This document shows, in pieces, positions 15,129 through 23,832 of a stretch of DNA of 36,295 nucleotides. The notes under the pieces are model-generated. The model did no database searches. It worked only from the letters and a program-made list of their open reading frames with translations, and was not told the DNA's origin. This DNA is from Streptococcus thoraltensis DSM 12221 (lineage in GTDB: Bacteria; Bacillota; Bacilli; Lactobacillales; Streptococcaceae): the NCBI RefSeq assembly GCF_000380145.1, contig NZ_KB904629.1, forward strand, positions 107,807 through 144,101. Direction: 5' to 3'. The translations under genes and the position numbers were made by a program. The first letter of the stretch is position 1. Each line of letters begins with the position of its first letter.

Positions 15129-16673
15129 CTAAGAGATTTTCTCTTTGGTCATACCTTTCATTAGATATTCTTGTGTGAATTTTTCCTTAGCCACGTCTTC
15201 TGTGATGACGCCTTGACTGACAGTATAAATCCGATCACATATACCAATCAATTCTGGCAATTCAGAAGAAATCACAATGATTGCTTTTCCTTCATCTGCT
15301 AACTGATTAATGATTTCGTAAATTTCATATTTAGCACCAACATCGATACCACGTGTCGGTTCATCAACAATAAGGATATCCGGATCTGAAATAACCCATT
15401 TTGCCAGAACCACCTTTTGCTGATTTCCACCAGATAAATTTGAAACTCGCTCTTCGATAGAAGGTGTTTTTATATGGAAATCTTTTCGATATTTTTCGGA
15501 AATGACCCTCTCGATATTATCGTCCATAATACCATGTTTAGAATGTTTATGAAGAGCCGCTAAAGAAGCATTCTCTCTTATGCTTTGTAATAGATTTAAG
15601 CCATAACCTTTTCTATCTTCGGTGGCATATGCTAAACCAGCTGATATAGCTTTTTTTACTGTTGAAGTATCCGTCTCTTTTCCATGAATGAACACCTTGC
15701 CAGAAATATTGGCTCCATACGACTTGCCAAAAATACTCATAGCAAGTTCCGTACGACCTGCTCCCATAAGACCGGCAACACCAACAATCTCACCTGAGCG
15801 CACACTGATAGATGCGTTATCAACGACTTTACGTTCTTGATCAATTGGGTGATGAACATTCCAGTTTTCCACCCTAAAAATTTCATCTCCAATATGAGAT
15901 TCATGTTCAGGGTATAGACTAGTCAATTCACGTCCTACCATCGTCGCAATCAGTTTATCTTGATTTAGTGGTTCTTCTTTGGTATTAGGCATGTAACCGA
16001 CTGTAGAACCGTCACGGATAATTGTCACATTATCTGTAATATCTTGAATTTCATTTAACTTATGAGAAATAATAACAGAAGTAACTCCTTGGTTATCACG
16101 TAAATCTCGTAAAATATTTAATAAATGAGCAGAGTCTTCGTCATTAAGTGCTGCTGTAGGTTCATCTAAAACCAATAATTTAACATTTTTAGATAGTGCT
16201 TTAGCAATTTCAACAAGCTGCTGTTTACCGACTCCAATATCAGAAATCTTGGTTTCTGGACTATCCATTAACCCAACGCGCCCCATAACCTTAATAGCAT
16301 CAGAACGCGTTCTCATCCAATCAATGACCCCATGTTCTTGTTTTTCATTTCCTAAAAAGATATTTTCAGCAATGGACAGATAGGGGCTTAGAGCAAGCTC
16401 TTGCTGGATAACAACTATTCCAAGATCCTCAGAATCTGAAATGGTTTTAAATTGACATTCGTTTCCATCATACAAGATATTCCCAGAGTATGTACCGTAA
16501 GGATAAACTCCAGATAAAACATTCATCAAGGTAGATTTTCCAGCACCGTTTTCTCCACAAATTCCATGAATTTCACCTTTTTTGATATTAAGATTAACAT
16601 TTGTTAGCGCTTTAACTGGCCCAAATGTTTTGGTAATATCTTGCATCTGCAATATTAAATCAGAATTTTCCAT
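15129..16673 (-). CDS. gguA: Sugar ABC transporter ATP-binding protein (GguA/XylG type)
   Basis: A 514-residue double ATPase typical of the CUT2 family. The first domain (about 5-245) has Walker A GENGAGKST at 40-48 and Walker B LLVLDEPTAAL, with a degenerate signature VGKQQLVEIAKAL. The second domain (about 260-505) has the degenerate Walker A GLMGAGRTE, the signature NLSGGNQQKVVLAKW and Walker B LIVDEPTRGID. This asymmetry is normal for XylG, AraG and GguA. It powers uptake by the permease at 13896, 15 bp downstream of it. Start at 16673 with AGGAAAT on the minus strand. No defect is visible. Confidence 0.93.
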   Translation of the reverse strand: MENSDLILQMQDITKTFGPVKALTNVNLNIKKGEIHGICGENGAGKSTLMNVLSGVYPYGTYSGNILYDGNECQFKTISDSEDLGIVVIQQELALSPYLSIAENIFLGNEKQEHGVIDWMRTRSDAIKVMGRVGLMDSPETKISDIGVGKQQLVEIAKALSKNVKLLVLDEPTAALNDEDSAHLLNILRDLRDNQGVTSVIISHKLNEIQDITDNVTIIRDGSTVGYMPNTKEEPLNQDKLIATMVGRELTSLYPEHESHIGDEIFRVENWNVHHPIDQERKVVDNASISVRSGEIVGVAGLMGAGRTELAMSIFGKSYGANISGKVFIHGKETDTSTVKKAISAGLAYATEDRKGYGLNLLQSIRENASLAALHKHSKHGIMDDNIERVISEKYRKDFHIKTPSIEERVSNLSGGNQQKVVLAKWVISDPDILIVDEPTRGIDVGAKYEIYEIINQLADEGKAIIVISSELPELIGICDRIYTVSQGVITEDVAKEKFTQEYLMKGMTKEKIS

Positions 16674-16731
16674 AGTTTATTTCCTATTTATTAGTTTTTA
16701 GTGCGATACTTTTTTGTTACAAGTAGACACC

Positions 16732-17940
16732 CTACTTGATAATCGGAGCTTTAATATCTTTTTGATATTGATCTTCTGTAATGAAGCCAACTTCAACAAC
16801 ATAATGTAGCCCTTTTTGTTCACCTTTAGGATTTTTCACTAATTCGTCAGAATTCATCAACCAAGTTGGAACATCTTTTTTACCATTATTCATTGGTTTT
16901 TTATCGGATTTAGGTGTTTTTCCTTCTAAAATATCCACCAACAAATCTCTTGTCTGGTCAGATAGTAATGATGTATCTTTAAATACTGTTTGTGCTTGAG
17001 CCCCGTGGTAGATATTGGTAATAGCAATATCCATACCATCTTGACCAGTTATAATTGGCCATGCTGAAGCGTTTGTTGGATTTTTTGAATCAAATGGAAT
17101 CGATGGTGACATTTCTGGACGAGCGTTTTTGATTGATTTCATCGCTCCTAAGGAGATAGCATCATAAGGAGAAAGGACAGCTGCAAGTGGTTTATCTCCT
17201 AATTTAGTCATAATAGCATCCATTTGCTTTTGAGCCTGTGACTGATCCCAAGCATGCACAGAAATTTTCTTCCAATCTTTTGTAGTAAAGTCTTTTGTTA
17301 CAATACCTGACGGATCAACAAGTTGCCCGGATTCAAAATAGGGTTGTAATAGATCCCATGCACCCTTAAAGAAATATGGAGCATTATTATCATCATCAGA
17401 CCCTGCAAACAAAGCAATATTATATGGGGTGTCTTTACCTCCACCATTTTTTAAATCTAAACGATCAATAATAGTCTGCGCCTCTAGAATCCCCGTACGT
17501 TCTAGTTCAAACGTCACATAAAAATCGACAGATTCAGTATTCATAATAAGACGGTCATACGCAATAACGGTTGCCCCATTATCTTTAGCTTGTTTAACTG
17601 CTGGACCAACTGCAGTTCCATCAACAGAGGCTACAACAACGGCTTTGGCACCAGCCGAAACAAGGTTGTTAATATCAGTTGATTGTTGAGATGGAGAATT
17701 ATTAGCATAAGCTAACTTGGTTTTAAAGCCCTGTTCTTCTAATTTTTTTACAAGATTATTACCGTCCATATTCCAACGTTGGTCAGCTTTAGTTGGCATT
17801 GAGATTCCAATTAAATCACCTTTTTTAAGCTGTTGTCCATTATCTTCCCAACCACGAGTTTGGCTGCCACAACCATATAGAACAACCATCATCATAGCAC
17901 CCAATACTGCAAAAACAAATGATTTCATTATATTTTTCAT
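16732..17940 (-). CDS. ChvE-like sugar-binding lipoprotein, likely L-arabinose
   Basis: A 402-residue lipoprotein that captures sugar outside the membrane for the GguAB-type importer. The signal peptide (KSFVFAVLGAMMMVVLYGC) has the lipobox LYGC with the lipidated C24. The mature part is a type-1 periplasmic-binding fold: GISMPTKADQRWNMDGNNL, ATVIAYDRLIMNTESVDFYV (the ChvE hallmark), and AVLSPYDAISLGAMKS. The ATG at 17940 is chosen because it opens directly into the signal peptide; an in-frame TTG at 17967 would add nine charged residues before it. It lies 31 bp after araA in one transcript. Arabinose as ligand is from context; xylose, glucose and galactose are possible for this family. Confidence 0.9.
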   Translation of the reverse strand: MKNIMKSFVFAVLGAMMMVVLYGCGSQTRGWEDNGQQLKKGDLIGISMPTKADQRWNMDGNNLVKKLEEQGFKTKLAYANNSPSQQSTDINNLVSAGAKAVVVASVDGTAVGPAVKQAKDNGATVIAYDRLIMNTESVDFYVTFELERTGILEAQTIIDRLDLKNGGGKDTPYNIALFAGSDDDNNAPYFFKGAWDLLQPYFESGQLVDPSGIVTKDFTTKDWKKISVHAWDQSQAQKQMDAIMTKLGDKPLAAVLSPYDAISLGAMKSIKNARPEMSPSIPFDSKNPTNASAWPIITGQDGMDIAITNIYHGAQAQTVFKDTSLLSDQTRDLLVDILEGKTPKSDKKPMNNGKKDVPTWLMNSDELVKNPKGEQKGLHYVVEVGFITEDQYQKDIKAPIIK

Positions 17941-17971
17941 AATTTTCCCGCTCTTTTCAAAAGTCAATCTT

Positions 17972-19396
17972 TTATTTTATCAATGTATACTCAAGTCCAA
18001 CAAGTTTAGCCCATGCAATAATTTGATCAGAAGTCAAATTCAAGGACACAACTGTATGGTGACCTCCGCCAGCTTCAATCCATGATTTAACACCACTTTG
18101 GAAGTCTGGTTTCACTTTCCACATAACTCGAGCTACTGGTAGTTTTGGTGCAGCTTCTGTTGGCTCAAAAGCTTCTACTTCATTAATTAGAAGTTTATAG
18201 TGAGTACCAAAGTCAGCCATTGATACAACGACACCTTCACCAGCTTTACCATCAAATACTAGACGAGCTGGATCAGCCTTTCCACCAATACCTAATGGTG
18301 ACACAAGAATACGAGGTTTATTAGCCGCAAGGCTTGGATCTACTTCTAGCATATGTGATTGTAAAATGGACTCTTTGCCTTGTGCTAACTCATAAGTATA
18401 GTCTTCCATAAAACCTGTATTTTGATTATGTGACATTACCTTCATAAAACGATCAAGAGCAGCTGTTTTCCAATCCCCTTCACCAGCAAAACCATAACCT
18501 TGAGCCATTAACCGTTGAACAGCTAGTCCAGGAAGTTGCTCCATTCCATGCAAATCTTCAAAATTTGATGTGAAGGCAGTATAGCCACCATCATCAAGGA
18601 AACGCTTGATGGCAATTTCATACCTTGCTTGAACCTTGACATGCTTTTCCCAAGTTGCTTTATCATAATCTGCATAATCAAAGTCGTAAAGAGTTTCATA
18701 ATCTGCAAAAAGATTATCAACTTCTTCATCTGTAACTTGGTTCACGACTTCTACCAAATCTCCAATACCAAAGTAATCAACTGTCCAACCAAACTGAATT
18801 TGAGCTTCTACTTTATCACCTTCAGTTACTCCTACATTACGCATATTATCACCAAAGCGAGCAACTTTGATGTTGAAACCTTCATTGTAGGCAACGGCAA
18901 CATCCATCCAGCTTCCAATTTTTTCTTGTACGCTGTCATTTTCCCAATGTCCTACTACAACCTCGTTATTTTTTTTAAGGCGTGCATTGATAAAGCCATA
19001 TTCACGATCCCCATGAGCTGATTGATTTAAATTCATGAAGTCCATATCGATTGTTGACCAAGGAATTGATTCATTATATTGGGTCGCCAAATGAAGCAAT
19101 GGTTTTTGAAGCAACTTAGTGCCGCGAATCCACATTTTCGCTGGAGAGAAAGTATGCATCCATGTAATAACACCAGCTACTTCATCACGATAGTTAATCT
19201 CTTTCATCAGTTTAGTGATACTATCTGCTGAAACCGCCAAATCTTCTTGGAACACTAACTTATATGGTAACTTACCACTGTCATTTAGTTTTTTTACCAT
19301 ATCCCTAGCATGAACTTTTACTTCTTCTAAAGCTTCTTCACCGTATAAGTGTTGTGATCCCACAACAAACCAAAATTCTTGATTTAATTCTGACAT
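17972..19396 (-). CDS. araA: L-arabinose isomerase
   Basis: A 474-residue cytoplasmic enzyme converting L-arabinose to L-ribulose with Mn(II). N-terminal landmarks are [16 protein letters not shown] and [16 protein letters not shown]. The active-site region has [20 protein letters not shown] and [15 protein letters not shown], which supply the two metal-binding glutamates. The histidines are in [11 protein letters not shown] and in [10 protein letters not shown] near the C-terminus. Length matches E. coli and B. subtilis AraA (about 500). AAGGAG lies 8 bp before the ATG. It follows araD by 17 bp and precedes the binding-protein gene, so enzyme and importer genes share a transcript started at the araB promoter. 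Confidence 0.97.
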   Translation of the reverse strand: MSELNQEFWFVVGSQHLYGEEALEEVKVHARDMVKKLNDSGKLPYKLVFQEDLAVSADSITKLMKEINYRDEVAGVITWMHTFSPAKMWIRGTKLLQKPLLHLATQYNESIPWSTIDMDFMNLNQSAHGDREYGFINARLKKNNEVVVGHWENDSVQEKIGSWMDVAVAYNEGFNIKVARFGDNMRNVGVTEGDKVEAQIQFGWTVDYFGIGDLVEVVNQVTDEEVDNLFADYETLYDFDYADYDKATWEKHVKVQARYEIAIKRFLDDGGYTAFTSNFEDLHGMEQLPGLAVQRLMAQGYGFAGEGDWKTAALDRFMKVMSHNQNTGFMEDYTYELAQGKESILQSHMLEVDPSLAANKPRILVSPLGIGGKADPARLVFDGKAGEGVVVSMADFGTHYKLLINEVEAFEPTEAAPKLPVARVMWKVKPDFQSGVKSWIEAGGGHHTVVSLNLTSDQIIAWAKLVGLEYTLIK

Positions 19397-19413
19397 TTTA
19401 AACTCCTTTTTAT

Positions 19414-20109
19414 TTATTTTTGACCATAGTAGGCATTTTTACCATGTTTACGTTGATAGTGTTTATCCAAAATGTGCTGAGGCAAATCTGGAGAATCTGG
19501 ATTTAACTGACGCGTAAAGAAGTTCATTTTACTTACTTCTTCAAGAACTACTGCATGCATGACAGCATCTTCAGCATCTTTCCCCCATGTAAATGGTCCA
19601 TGACCCTGCAACAAGATTCCAGGTACTTCATTAGGTTTTAGGCCCCGTTCCTTAAATGTTTCAACGATTACCGCTCCAGTCTCAGCTTCATAGCCTTTGT
19701 CTAGTTCTTCTTGAGTTAAGAATCTCGCACAAGGAACTGTACCATAGAAAGTGTCTGCGTGTGTTGTTCCCAATGCAGGCAAATCTTTTCCAGCTTGAGA
19801 CCATACCACTGCCCATGGAGAATGTGTATGAACAACCCCACCAACATCTTGAAAATATTTATATATTTTTGCATGAGTTGGCATATCAGACGATGGTCGA
19901 AAATCCCCTTCAACGACATTACCGTCAAAATCGCAAACAACCATGTCGGAGGCTTTCATAGCGTCGTAGTCAACTCCAGAGGGTTTGATAACAAATAAAC
20001 CTTTTTCACGATCAACTTGACTCACATTTCCCCAAGTGTATTTTATTAATCCCCGCTTGGGAAGTTCTAAATTTTGTTGATAAACTATTTCTTTTAGATC
20101 TTCTAACAT
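19414..20109 (-). CDS. araD: L-ribulose-5-phosphate 4-epimerase
   Basis: A 231-residue class II aldolase-fold enzyme turning L-ribulose 5-phosphate into D-xylulose 5-phosphate. The phosphate-binding GNVSQVDR (residues 27-34) and [10 protein letters not shown] are present. The zinc ligands are H94 and H96 in VVHTHSPWA and H170 in [11 protein letters not shown]. The catalytic pair region [13 protein letters not shown] is also present. Length equals E. coli AraD (231). It sits between araB and araA, with GAAAGGGG before the ATG. The sequence alone could also fit SgbE/UlaF, but the ara context decides. Confidence 0.96.
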   Translation of the reverse strand: MLEDLKEIVYQQNLELPKRGLIKYTWGNVSQVDREKGLFVIKPSGVDYDAMKASDMVVCDFDGNVVEGDFRPSSDMPTHAKIYKYFQDVGGVVHTHSPWAVVWSQAGKDLPALGTTHADTFYGTVPCARFLTQEELDKGYEAETGAVIVETFKERGLKPNEVPGILLQGHGPFTWGKDAEDAVMHAVVLEEVSKMNFFTRQLNPDSPDLPQHILDKHYQRKHGKNAYYGQK

Positions 20110-20123
20110 ATTTGCCCCTTTCT

Positions 20124-21716
20124 TTAAATTATCTTGCCAGCTAAATTCTCAATGGCTAAAGCTTTTTCAAATGCTTTAATAAATTGTTCAAATTCTTTAA
20201 CGTCTTCGTCTTTTGGTTCAATACGATACCGTTCTACTTTTCCAAAAACATCCTCATCTAAAAATTCCTGAAGTGTTTTTTCTTTTGAGAGACGTGTATA
20301 ATTCGCTAATACTGCAATACCCCAAGCACCACCTTCACTAGCGGTTGTCATAACTTCAACTGGAGTCTTTATCGCACCAGCTAATAACCTCTGAGCCACA
20401 TCTTTAGTTTTAAAAAGTCCACCATGACCAAGAATGCTATCCAACTTAACTTGCTCTTTATCTGTCAAAATACGCATCCCTATGGATACCGCAGCAAATG
20501 CTCCGTATAACTGCGTTTTCATGAAATTAGCTAATCCAAAAGGACTTTCTGCACGCCTCACAAATAGTGGGCGACCTTCATCAACCTTGACAATGTCTTC
20601 GCCTGAATGATACGGATAACTAAGCATTGGTGCTTCTGATAACTGTTCTGTTAACATATGATTAAACAGAATTTCATACAATTTCCCTTTATCAGCCTTA
20701 CCTCCAGTTAACTGAGTTAACTCATCAAACAGGCTGACCCATGCATTCAATTCTGTCGAACAGTTATTGGCATGCACCATGGCAACACTGTCTCCAACAG
20801 GAGTGGTAACAATATCAATTTCTGGGTAAACATTTTTTAGAGGCTCTTCTAAAACAACCATTGAAAATATTGAAGTCCCAGCAGAAATATTACCCGTTTT
20901 CGGTCTAATACTATTTGTTGCCACCATCCCAGTACCTGCATCACCTTCTGGAGGACAAAAAACAGAACCTGATTGCAAATCACCCGAAGGGTCTAGCAAT
21001 TTTGCGCCTTCTTCGGTCAAGGTTCCCGCAATTTCTCCTGCGGATAATACCTTTGGTAATAAATCTTCTACCTGCCAGGATAACTGTTTTGATGCGACCA
21101 AATTATTGAAACAAGAGAGCAGTTTCTCATCATACTGACCTGTATCACTATCTATTGGAAACATCCCAGAGGCATCTCCAACGCCTAGTACAAATTCATC
21201 TGTTAATAACCCGTGCACATAGCCTGCAAGTGTTGTAAATCTAGAAATTTGTGAAATATGATCTTCATTATTTAAGATAGCTTGATACAAATGCGATACA
21301 CTCCATCGGAGCGGCACATTAAAGTCAAAGGCTTTTGTTAACAGCTGTGCTGCTTCTCCAGTATTTGTATTTCGCCATGTTCGAAAAGGAACTAATAATT
21401 CCCCTGCATAATTAAATGCTAAATAACCATGCATCATTGCACTGATTCCGATTTGACCAATACATGACAAAGTCATACCATACTGATCCTCAACTGATCC
21501 CTTTAGCTGTGAGTAGGCTTTTTGTAATCCTGACTGAATCGAATCCAAAGAGTAAGTCCATAAACCATCCACTAATTGATTTTCCCAGTCATGATTTCCC
21601 TGAGCCAAAACATCATTTGTATCTGATATAAGAACAGCTTTGATACGTGTAGAACCAAATTCAATTCCTAATGAGACATTTCCTTTTAAAATATCATCTA
21701 TTACTTTTTTGTCCAT
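20124..21716 (-). CDS. araB: Ribulokinase-type FGGY carbohydrate kinase
   Basis: A 530-residue FGGY-family kinase. The N-terminal phosphate-1 loop is SLGIEFGSTRIKAVLIS (EFGST in place of the usual D-x-G-T). The signature regions MMHGYLAFN, PFRTWRNTNT and CPPEGDAGTGMVATN (catalytic Asp) follow, with NISAGTSIFSMVV and LGHGGLFKT in the second half. It would phosphorylate L-ribulose to L-ribulose 5-phosphate. Its length and E-F-G-S-T start differ from E. coli AraB (566) and resemble the kinase found with araDA in other lactic bacteria. Placement as the first gene of araBDA supports the name; a xylulose or other ketose kinase is the alternative. The ATG at 21716 has AGGGGG upstream. The 37 in-frame codons before it lie in the promoter and cre region and are not coding. 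Confidence 0.87.
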   Translation of the reverse strand: MDKKVIDDILKGNVSLGIEFGSTRIKAVLISDTNDVLAQGNHDWENQLVDGLWTYSLDSIQSGLQKAYSQLKGSVEDQYGMTLSCIGQIGISAMMHGYLAFNYAGELLVPFRTWRNTNTGEAAQLLTKAFDFNVPLRWSVSHLYQAILNNEDHISQISRFTTLAGYVHGLLTDEFVLGVGDASGMFPIDSDTGQYDEKLLSCFNNLVASKQLSWQVEDLLPKVLSAGEIAGTLTEEGAKLLDPSGDLQSGSVFCPPEGDAGTGMVATNSIRPKTGNISAGTSIFSMVVLEEPLKNVYPEIDIVTTPVGDSVAMVHANNCSTELNAWVSLFDELTQLTGGKADKGKLYEILFNHMLTEQLSEAPMLSYPYHSGEDIVKVDEGRPLFVRRAESPFGLANFMKTQLYGAFAAVSIGMRILTDKEQVKLDSILGHGGLFKTKDVAQRLLAGAIKTPVEVMTTASEGGAWGIAVLANYTRLSKEKTLQEFLDEDVFGKVERYRIEPKDEDVKEFEQFIKAFEKALAIENLAGKII

Positions 21717-21732
21717 ACAACCCCCTATATTA

Positions 21733-21787
21733 TTGTAAGCGCTTTTCTTAATTATAATCCTTTTATGCGGTTTTGTAAACGCTTTAT
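21733..21787 (-). promoter_or_regulatory. araBDA promoter with two cre sites
   Basis: On the minus strand -35 TTTACA (21774-21779), a 17-bp spacer and -10 TATAAT (21751-21756). A cre-like site at 21773-21787 (TTGTAAACGCTTTAT read on the plus strand, 14 of 15) covers the -35. A second at 21733-21747 (13 of 15) lies just after the -10. Both positions are repressive, so strong CcpA control is expected in addition to AraR. Confidence 0.75.
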
Positions 21788-21805
21788 TTATTTTTTTAAA
21801 AAATA

Positions 21806-21830
21806 AAATTGTGCATTGTACGCACAATTT
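21806..21830 (-). promoter_or_regulatory. AraR-like operator that is also a terminator-like hairpin
   Basis: The perfect 9-bp inverted repeat AAATTGTGC / GCACAATTT flanks a 7-bp centre. Read on the minus strand it contains TTGTGCGTACAA, close to the AraR box ATTTGTACGTACAAAT. It begins 1 bp after the araR stop codon and is followed on the minus strand by TTATTTTTTAAAA. It could therefore both bind AraR upstream of the araB promoter and end the araR message. Confidence 0.65.
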
Positions 21831-21831
21831 C

Positions 21832-22893
21832 TTACTTTATGATGATTTTGGGTTGAAATAAATACGTACTTATCTCTTTATCATCTGTTCCTTTTAGCTT
21901 TTCTAAGATGATTTGTACGACTTTTTCCCCTAAAACATACTTTGGATGCTCCGCAGATAAAGCTATCGGATAAGATTTACCCAATTGAGAGTAGTCAAAG
22001 CTAGCTATGGTAAGTCTCTCTATGAGATCAGGACAAGTTTGTGTTAGTAATCTAATAAGATCTATAGCCAACTCATCATTGTAACAGATAAGCGCATCAA
22101 CCTCTGCCGTTCTTTCCAAATAATTGATAACAGAATTTATAACAATATCTCTATTCGAATGATTAAAACAGAAAATATCTTCATTGGAAAATAATTTATC
22201 AGACTGAAGATGAGCTTTAATAAATCCTTCCAAACGATCTTTCCCCTGCTTAAAATCCCAATTTGTCACAATAGCAATCTTTTCTAAATTTCTTTCGAAC
22301 AGCGCCTCTGTCAAATATTGAGAGGAGCTAACATCATCTAAACTAACTGTGGGGATATCGATTAAGTCAATTCGTGAATTAATAAAAATAAGCGGAATCC
22401 CTGCTTCCCGAATACGAAGGTACTCAGAAATATTAGGATTATAACAATTGCTTTTTGCTGGTTCCATAATCAGAGCATCAATACCTTGATTTTGCAAAGA
22501 AAGCAAGCACTCTTTTTCCTGCTCAAAATCATTATTACTACTTGATAATATGAGGCTGCAGTTATTTTCTCTAAGAGTTTTTTCGATACCACTAATAATC
22601 TCAGGAAAAATGTAGTCTGATAAAGAGGTTAATAGAACACCTACTGTTATGGTTTTTTCATGCTCTTCTTCCACACGATTCGCTCTTTCAGCAACAAAGG
22701 TTCCCGAACCACGTTCGCTAACTAATAACCCCTCATTAACTAATAAAGATATTGCTTGTCTAACGGTGTGACGACTGACTTGATAATCATTTTGTAGCAT
22801 TTGTTCCGTTGGAATTGAAGTCCCTTCTTCATACAAGCCGCCTAAAATTTTCCCCCGTAAGTCATCAGCTATTTTTCTATATTTAGCAACCAT
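21832..22893 (-). CDS. araR: Arabinose operon repressor AraR (GntR-type DNA-binding, LacI-type sensor)
   Basis: A 353-residue chimeric repressor. The N-terminal GntR winged helix (residues 1-70) has KYRKIADDLRGKI, IPTEQMLQNDYQVSRHTVRQ and the SGTFVA wing. The C-terminal LacI/GalR sensor (80-353) begins TITVGVLLTSLSDYIFPEII and includes ALICYNDELAIDLIRLL. L-arabinose is the expected inducer, as for B. subtilis AraR. It is transcribed in the same direction as araBDA and lies just upstream of it. Its own promoter carries a TGTACGTACA core at the start of transcription (22911-22927), and a related palindrome follows its stop, so both autoregulation and control of araBDA are likely. A weak AGAGGG precedes the ATG. 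Confidence 0.93.
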   Translation of the reverse strand: MVAKYRKIADDLRGKILGGLYEEGTSIPTEQMLQNDYQVSRHTVRQAISLLVNEGLLVSERGSGTFVAERANRVEEEHEKTITVGVLLTSLSDYIFPEIISGIEKTLRENNCSLILSSSNNDFEQEKECLLSLQNQGIDALIMEPAKSNCYNPNISEYLRIREAGIPLIFINSRIDLIDIPTVSLDDVSSSQYLTEALFERNLEKIAIVTNWDFKQGKDRLEGFIKAHLQSDKLFSNEDIFCFNHSNRDIVINSVINYLERTAEVDALICYNDELAIDLIRLLTQTCPDLIERLTIASFDYSQLGKSYPIALSAEHPKYVLGEKVVQIILEKLKGTDDKEISTYLFQPKIIIK

Positions 22894-22910
22894 AATTATT
22901 TCCCTCTCAA

Positions 22911-22956
22911 AATTTGTACGTACATTTATTTTACAATTATTTCACCTTATTTTCAA
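22911..22956 (-). promoter_or_regulatory. araR promoter with AraR operator
   Basis: Minus-strand -35 TTGAAA (22951-22956), a 17-bp spacer and -10 TAAAAT (22928-22933). The sequence AATTTGTACGTACATTT at 22911-22927, with a perfect TGTACGTACA core, lies directly after the -10 and over the start of transcription. It matches the AraR consensus well. Confidence 0.8.
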
Positions 22957-23233
22957 GAAAAATTTCACCACAACTAATATTACCAATGTTTAAATACAAA
23001 TAACAAGAAGCAAAAACAGAACCAAGCCAAACCTTTTTAATAGGTTTATTGCTATCTAATGTTTTTATTTTTCAATCATTTCAACATTTTATACTGCTGA
23101 CACAAATCATAGTAGAGCTAGGTTATTAAGAAGTTTTATTAGAATCTATTTTTGATTTCTATTTAATACAAGTATTTTCAACCTAATATTCTAAAAAAGA
23201 CAAACATCAAAATTGACGTTTGTCTACATCCTG

Positions 23234-23267
23234 AAATCACCCTTTGAAAGAGTGATTTTTCTTTTTT
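23234..23267 (+). terminator. Terminator-like hairpin with no visible client
   Basis: AAATCAC pairs with GTGATTT, with an inner CTT/AAG, followed by TTCTTTTTT on the plus strand. There is no intact plus-strand gene upstream, so it may be left over from a lost gene. Confidence 0.5.
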
Positions 23268-23297
23268 ATTACAGGTTATTAGGAAGTAACTTTAAAA

Positions 23298-23402
23298 TAT
23301 AGTGAATTGAATAAAGGTTAGGACATCGTTAAGTAGCTTTGATGAACTCTAGTTCTATCCACAGTTCCTTGCCTTGTCCTATTCCTTTCTCAATCCACTA
23401 TA
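23298..23402. repeat. Element C, a third miniature inverted-repeat element (105 bp)
   Basis: Starts TATAGTGAATTGAATAAAGG (23298) and ends with its near reverse complement, finishing CCACTATA (23402). The inverted ends are about 25-30 bp. The ends differ from A and B, but the interior tttgatgaactctagttctat is shared with B. No coding capacity. Confidence 0.7.
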
Positions 23403-23554
23403 AGATAGCAAATCAAATAATATGTGCAACACGCATGCTCCCCTCCACGAGAATATTTTATTCAATGAAGCAAAAGTATCTGATGAGCATCCCAAAGTCG
23501 CGAGTCTGGTCTCTGACCATAGCAGAAGTTGCTTTCATGAGGAGTTTATATTAA

Positions 23555-23719
23555 TTAATATTCTCCCATTGGATGGGCTTTCAAATCTTCTGCTTTAACA
23601 TCACGTTTTAATAGTGAATTATCTTTTAAATACATTTGCGCTGCGGATAGATAGTTAGTCGCACGCCACCAGGCATCGACTTTTCCTAAATGCTCTTTTG
23701 AATTGAAATCGAATGACAT
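23555..23719 (-). pseudogene. xfp: N-terminal remnant of xylulose-5-phosphate/fructose-6-phosphate phosphoketolase
   Basis: A 54-codon frame with a good ribosome site (AAGGAG, 7 bp before the ATG at 23719) encodes KVDAWWRATNYLSAAQMYLK, then DNSLLKRDV and EDLKAHPMGEY. This is the start of phosphoketolase: in the intact enzyme (about 790 residues) the same block reads K-V-D-x-[WY]-W-R-A-x-N-Y-L-S, L-Y-L-K-D-N-P-L-L and H-P-[IM]-G-H-W-G-T. Here it stops at a TAA right after GEY, and no more of the enzyme follows. The start and ribosome site are intact, so the truncation looks like a deletion rather than slow decay. It lies downstream of the mutarotase gene on the same strand, the position expected for the enzyme that cleaves the xylulose 5-phosphate made by XylA/XylB. 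Confidence 0.8.
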
Positions 23720-23764
23720 ATTTTTCTCCTTGCGATTTTTTAGACAAATATAGCTATAAAGAAA

Positions 23765-23801
23765 CTTGTAAGCCGTATTAAGGAAATACCAGACTCACAA
23801 G
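23765..23801 (-). terminator. Possible terminator between the xylose operon and the phosphoketolase remnant
   Basis: On the minus strand CTTGTGAG pairs with CTTACAAG (one G-U), with an inner GTATT/AATAC stem, followed by TTTCTTTATA. The T-tract is weak. Confidence 0.4.
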
Positions 23802-23832
23802 CTTAGTAACTAACTTCTCATTTTTTCTATGA

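Larger units (their letters stand above)
22957..23554. other. Gene-free stretch with hairpins and a miniature repeat
   Basis: The stretch holds a hairpin GACAAACATCA/TGACGTTTGTC (23199-23224), a terminator-like hairpin (23234-23267) and element C (23298-23402). Bases 23403-23554 carry an open frame on the plus strand that I do not recognise and that has no ribosome site. They lie directly beyond the phosphoketolase remnant and may be unrelated DNA joined to it. Confidence 0.55.

Noticed and set aside
16321..16671. Defective first ATPase domain of GguA because its signature is VGKQQ rather than LSGGQ
   Set aside because: A degenerate first-domain signature and a degenerate second Walker A are normal in this transporter family.
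23339..23554. A 71-codon open frame on the plus strand beside the phosphoketolase stub
   Set aside because: It starts inside element C, has no ribosome site, and no family is recognised.
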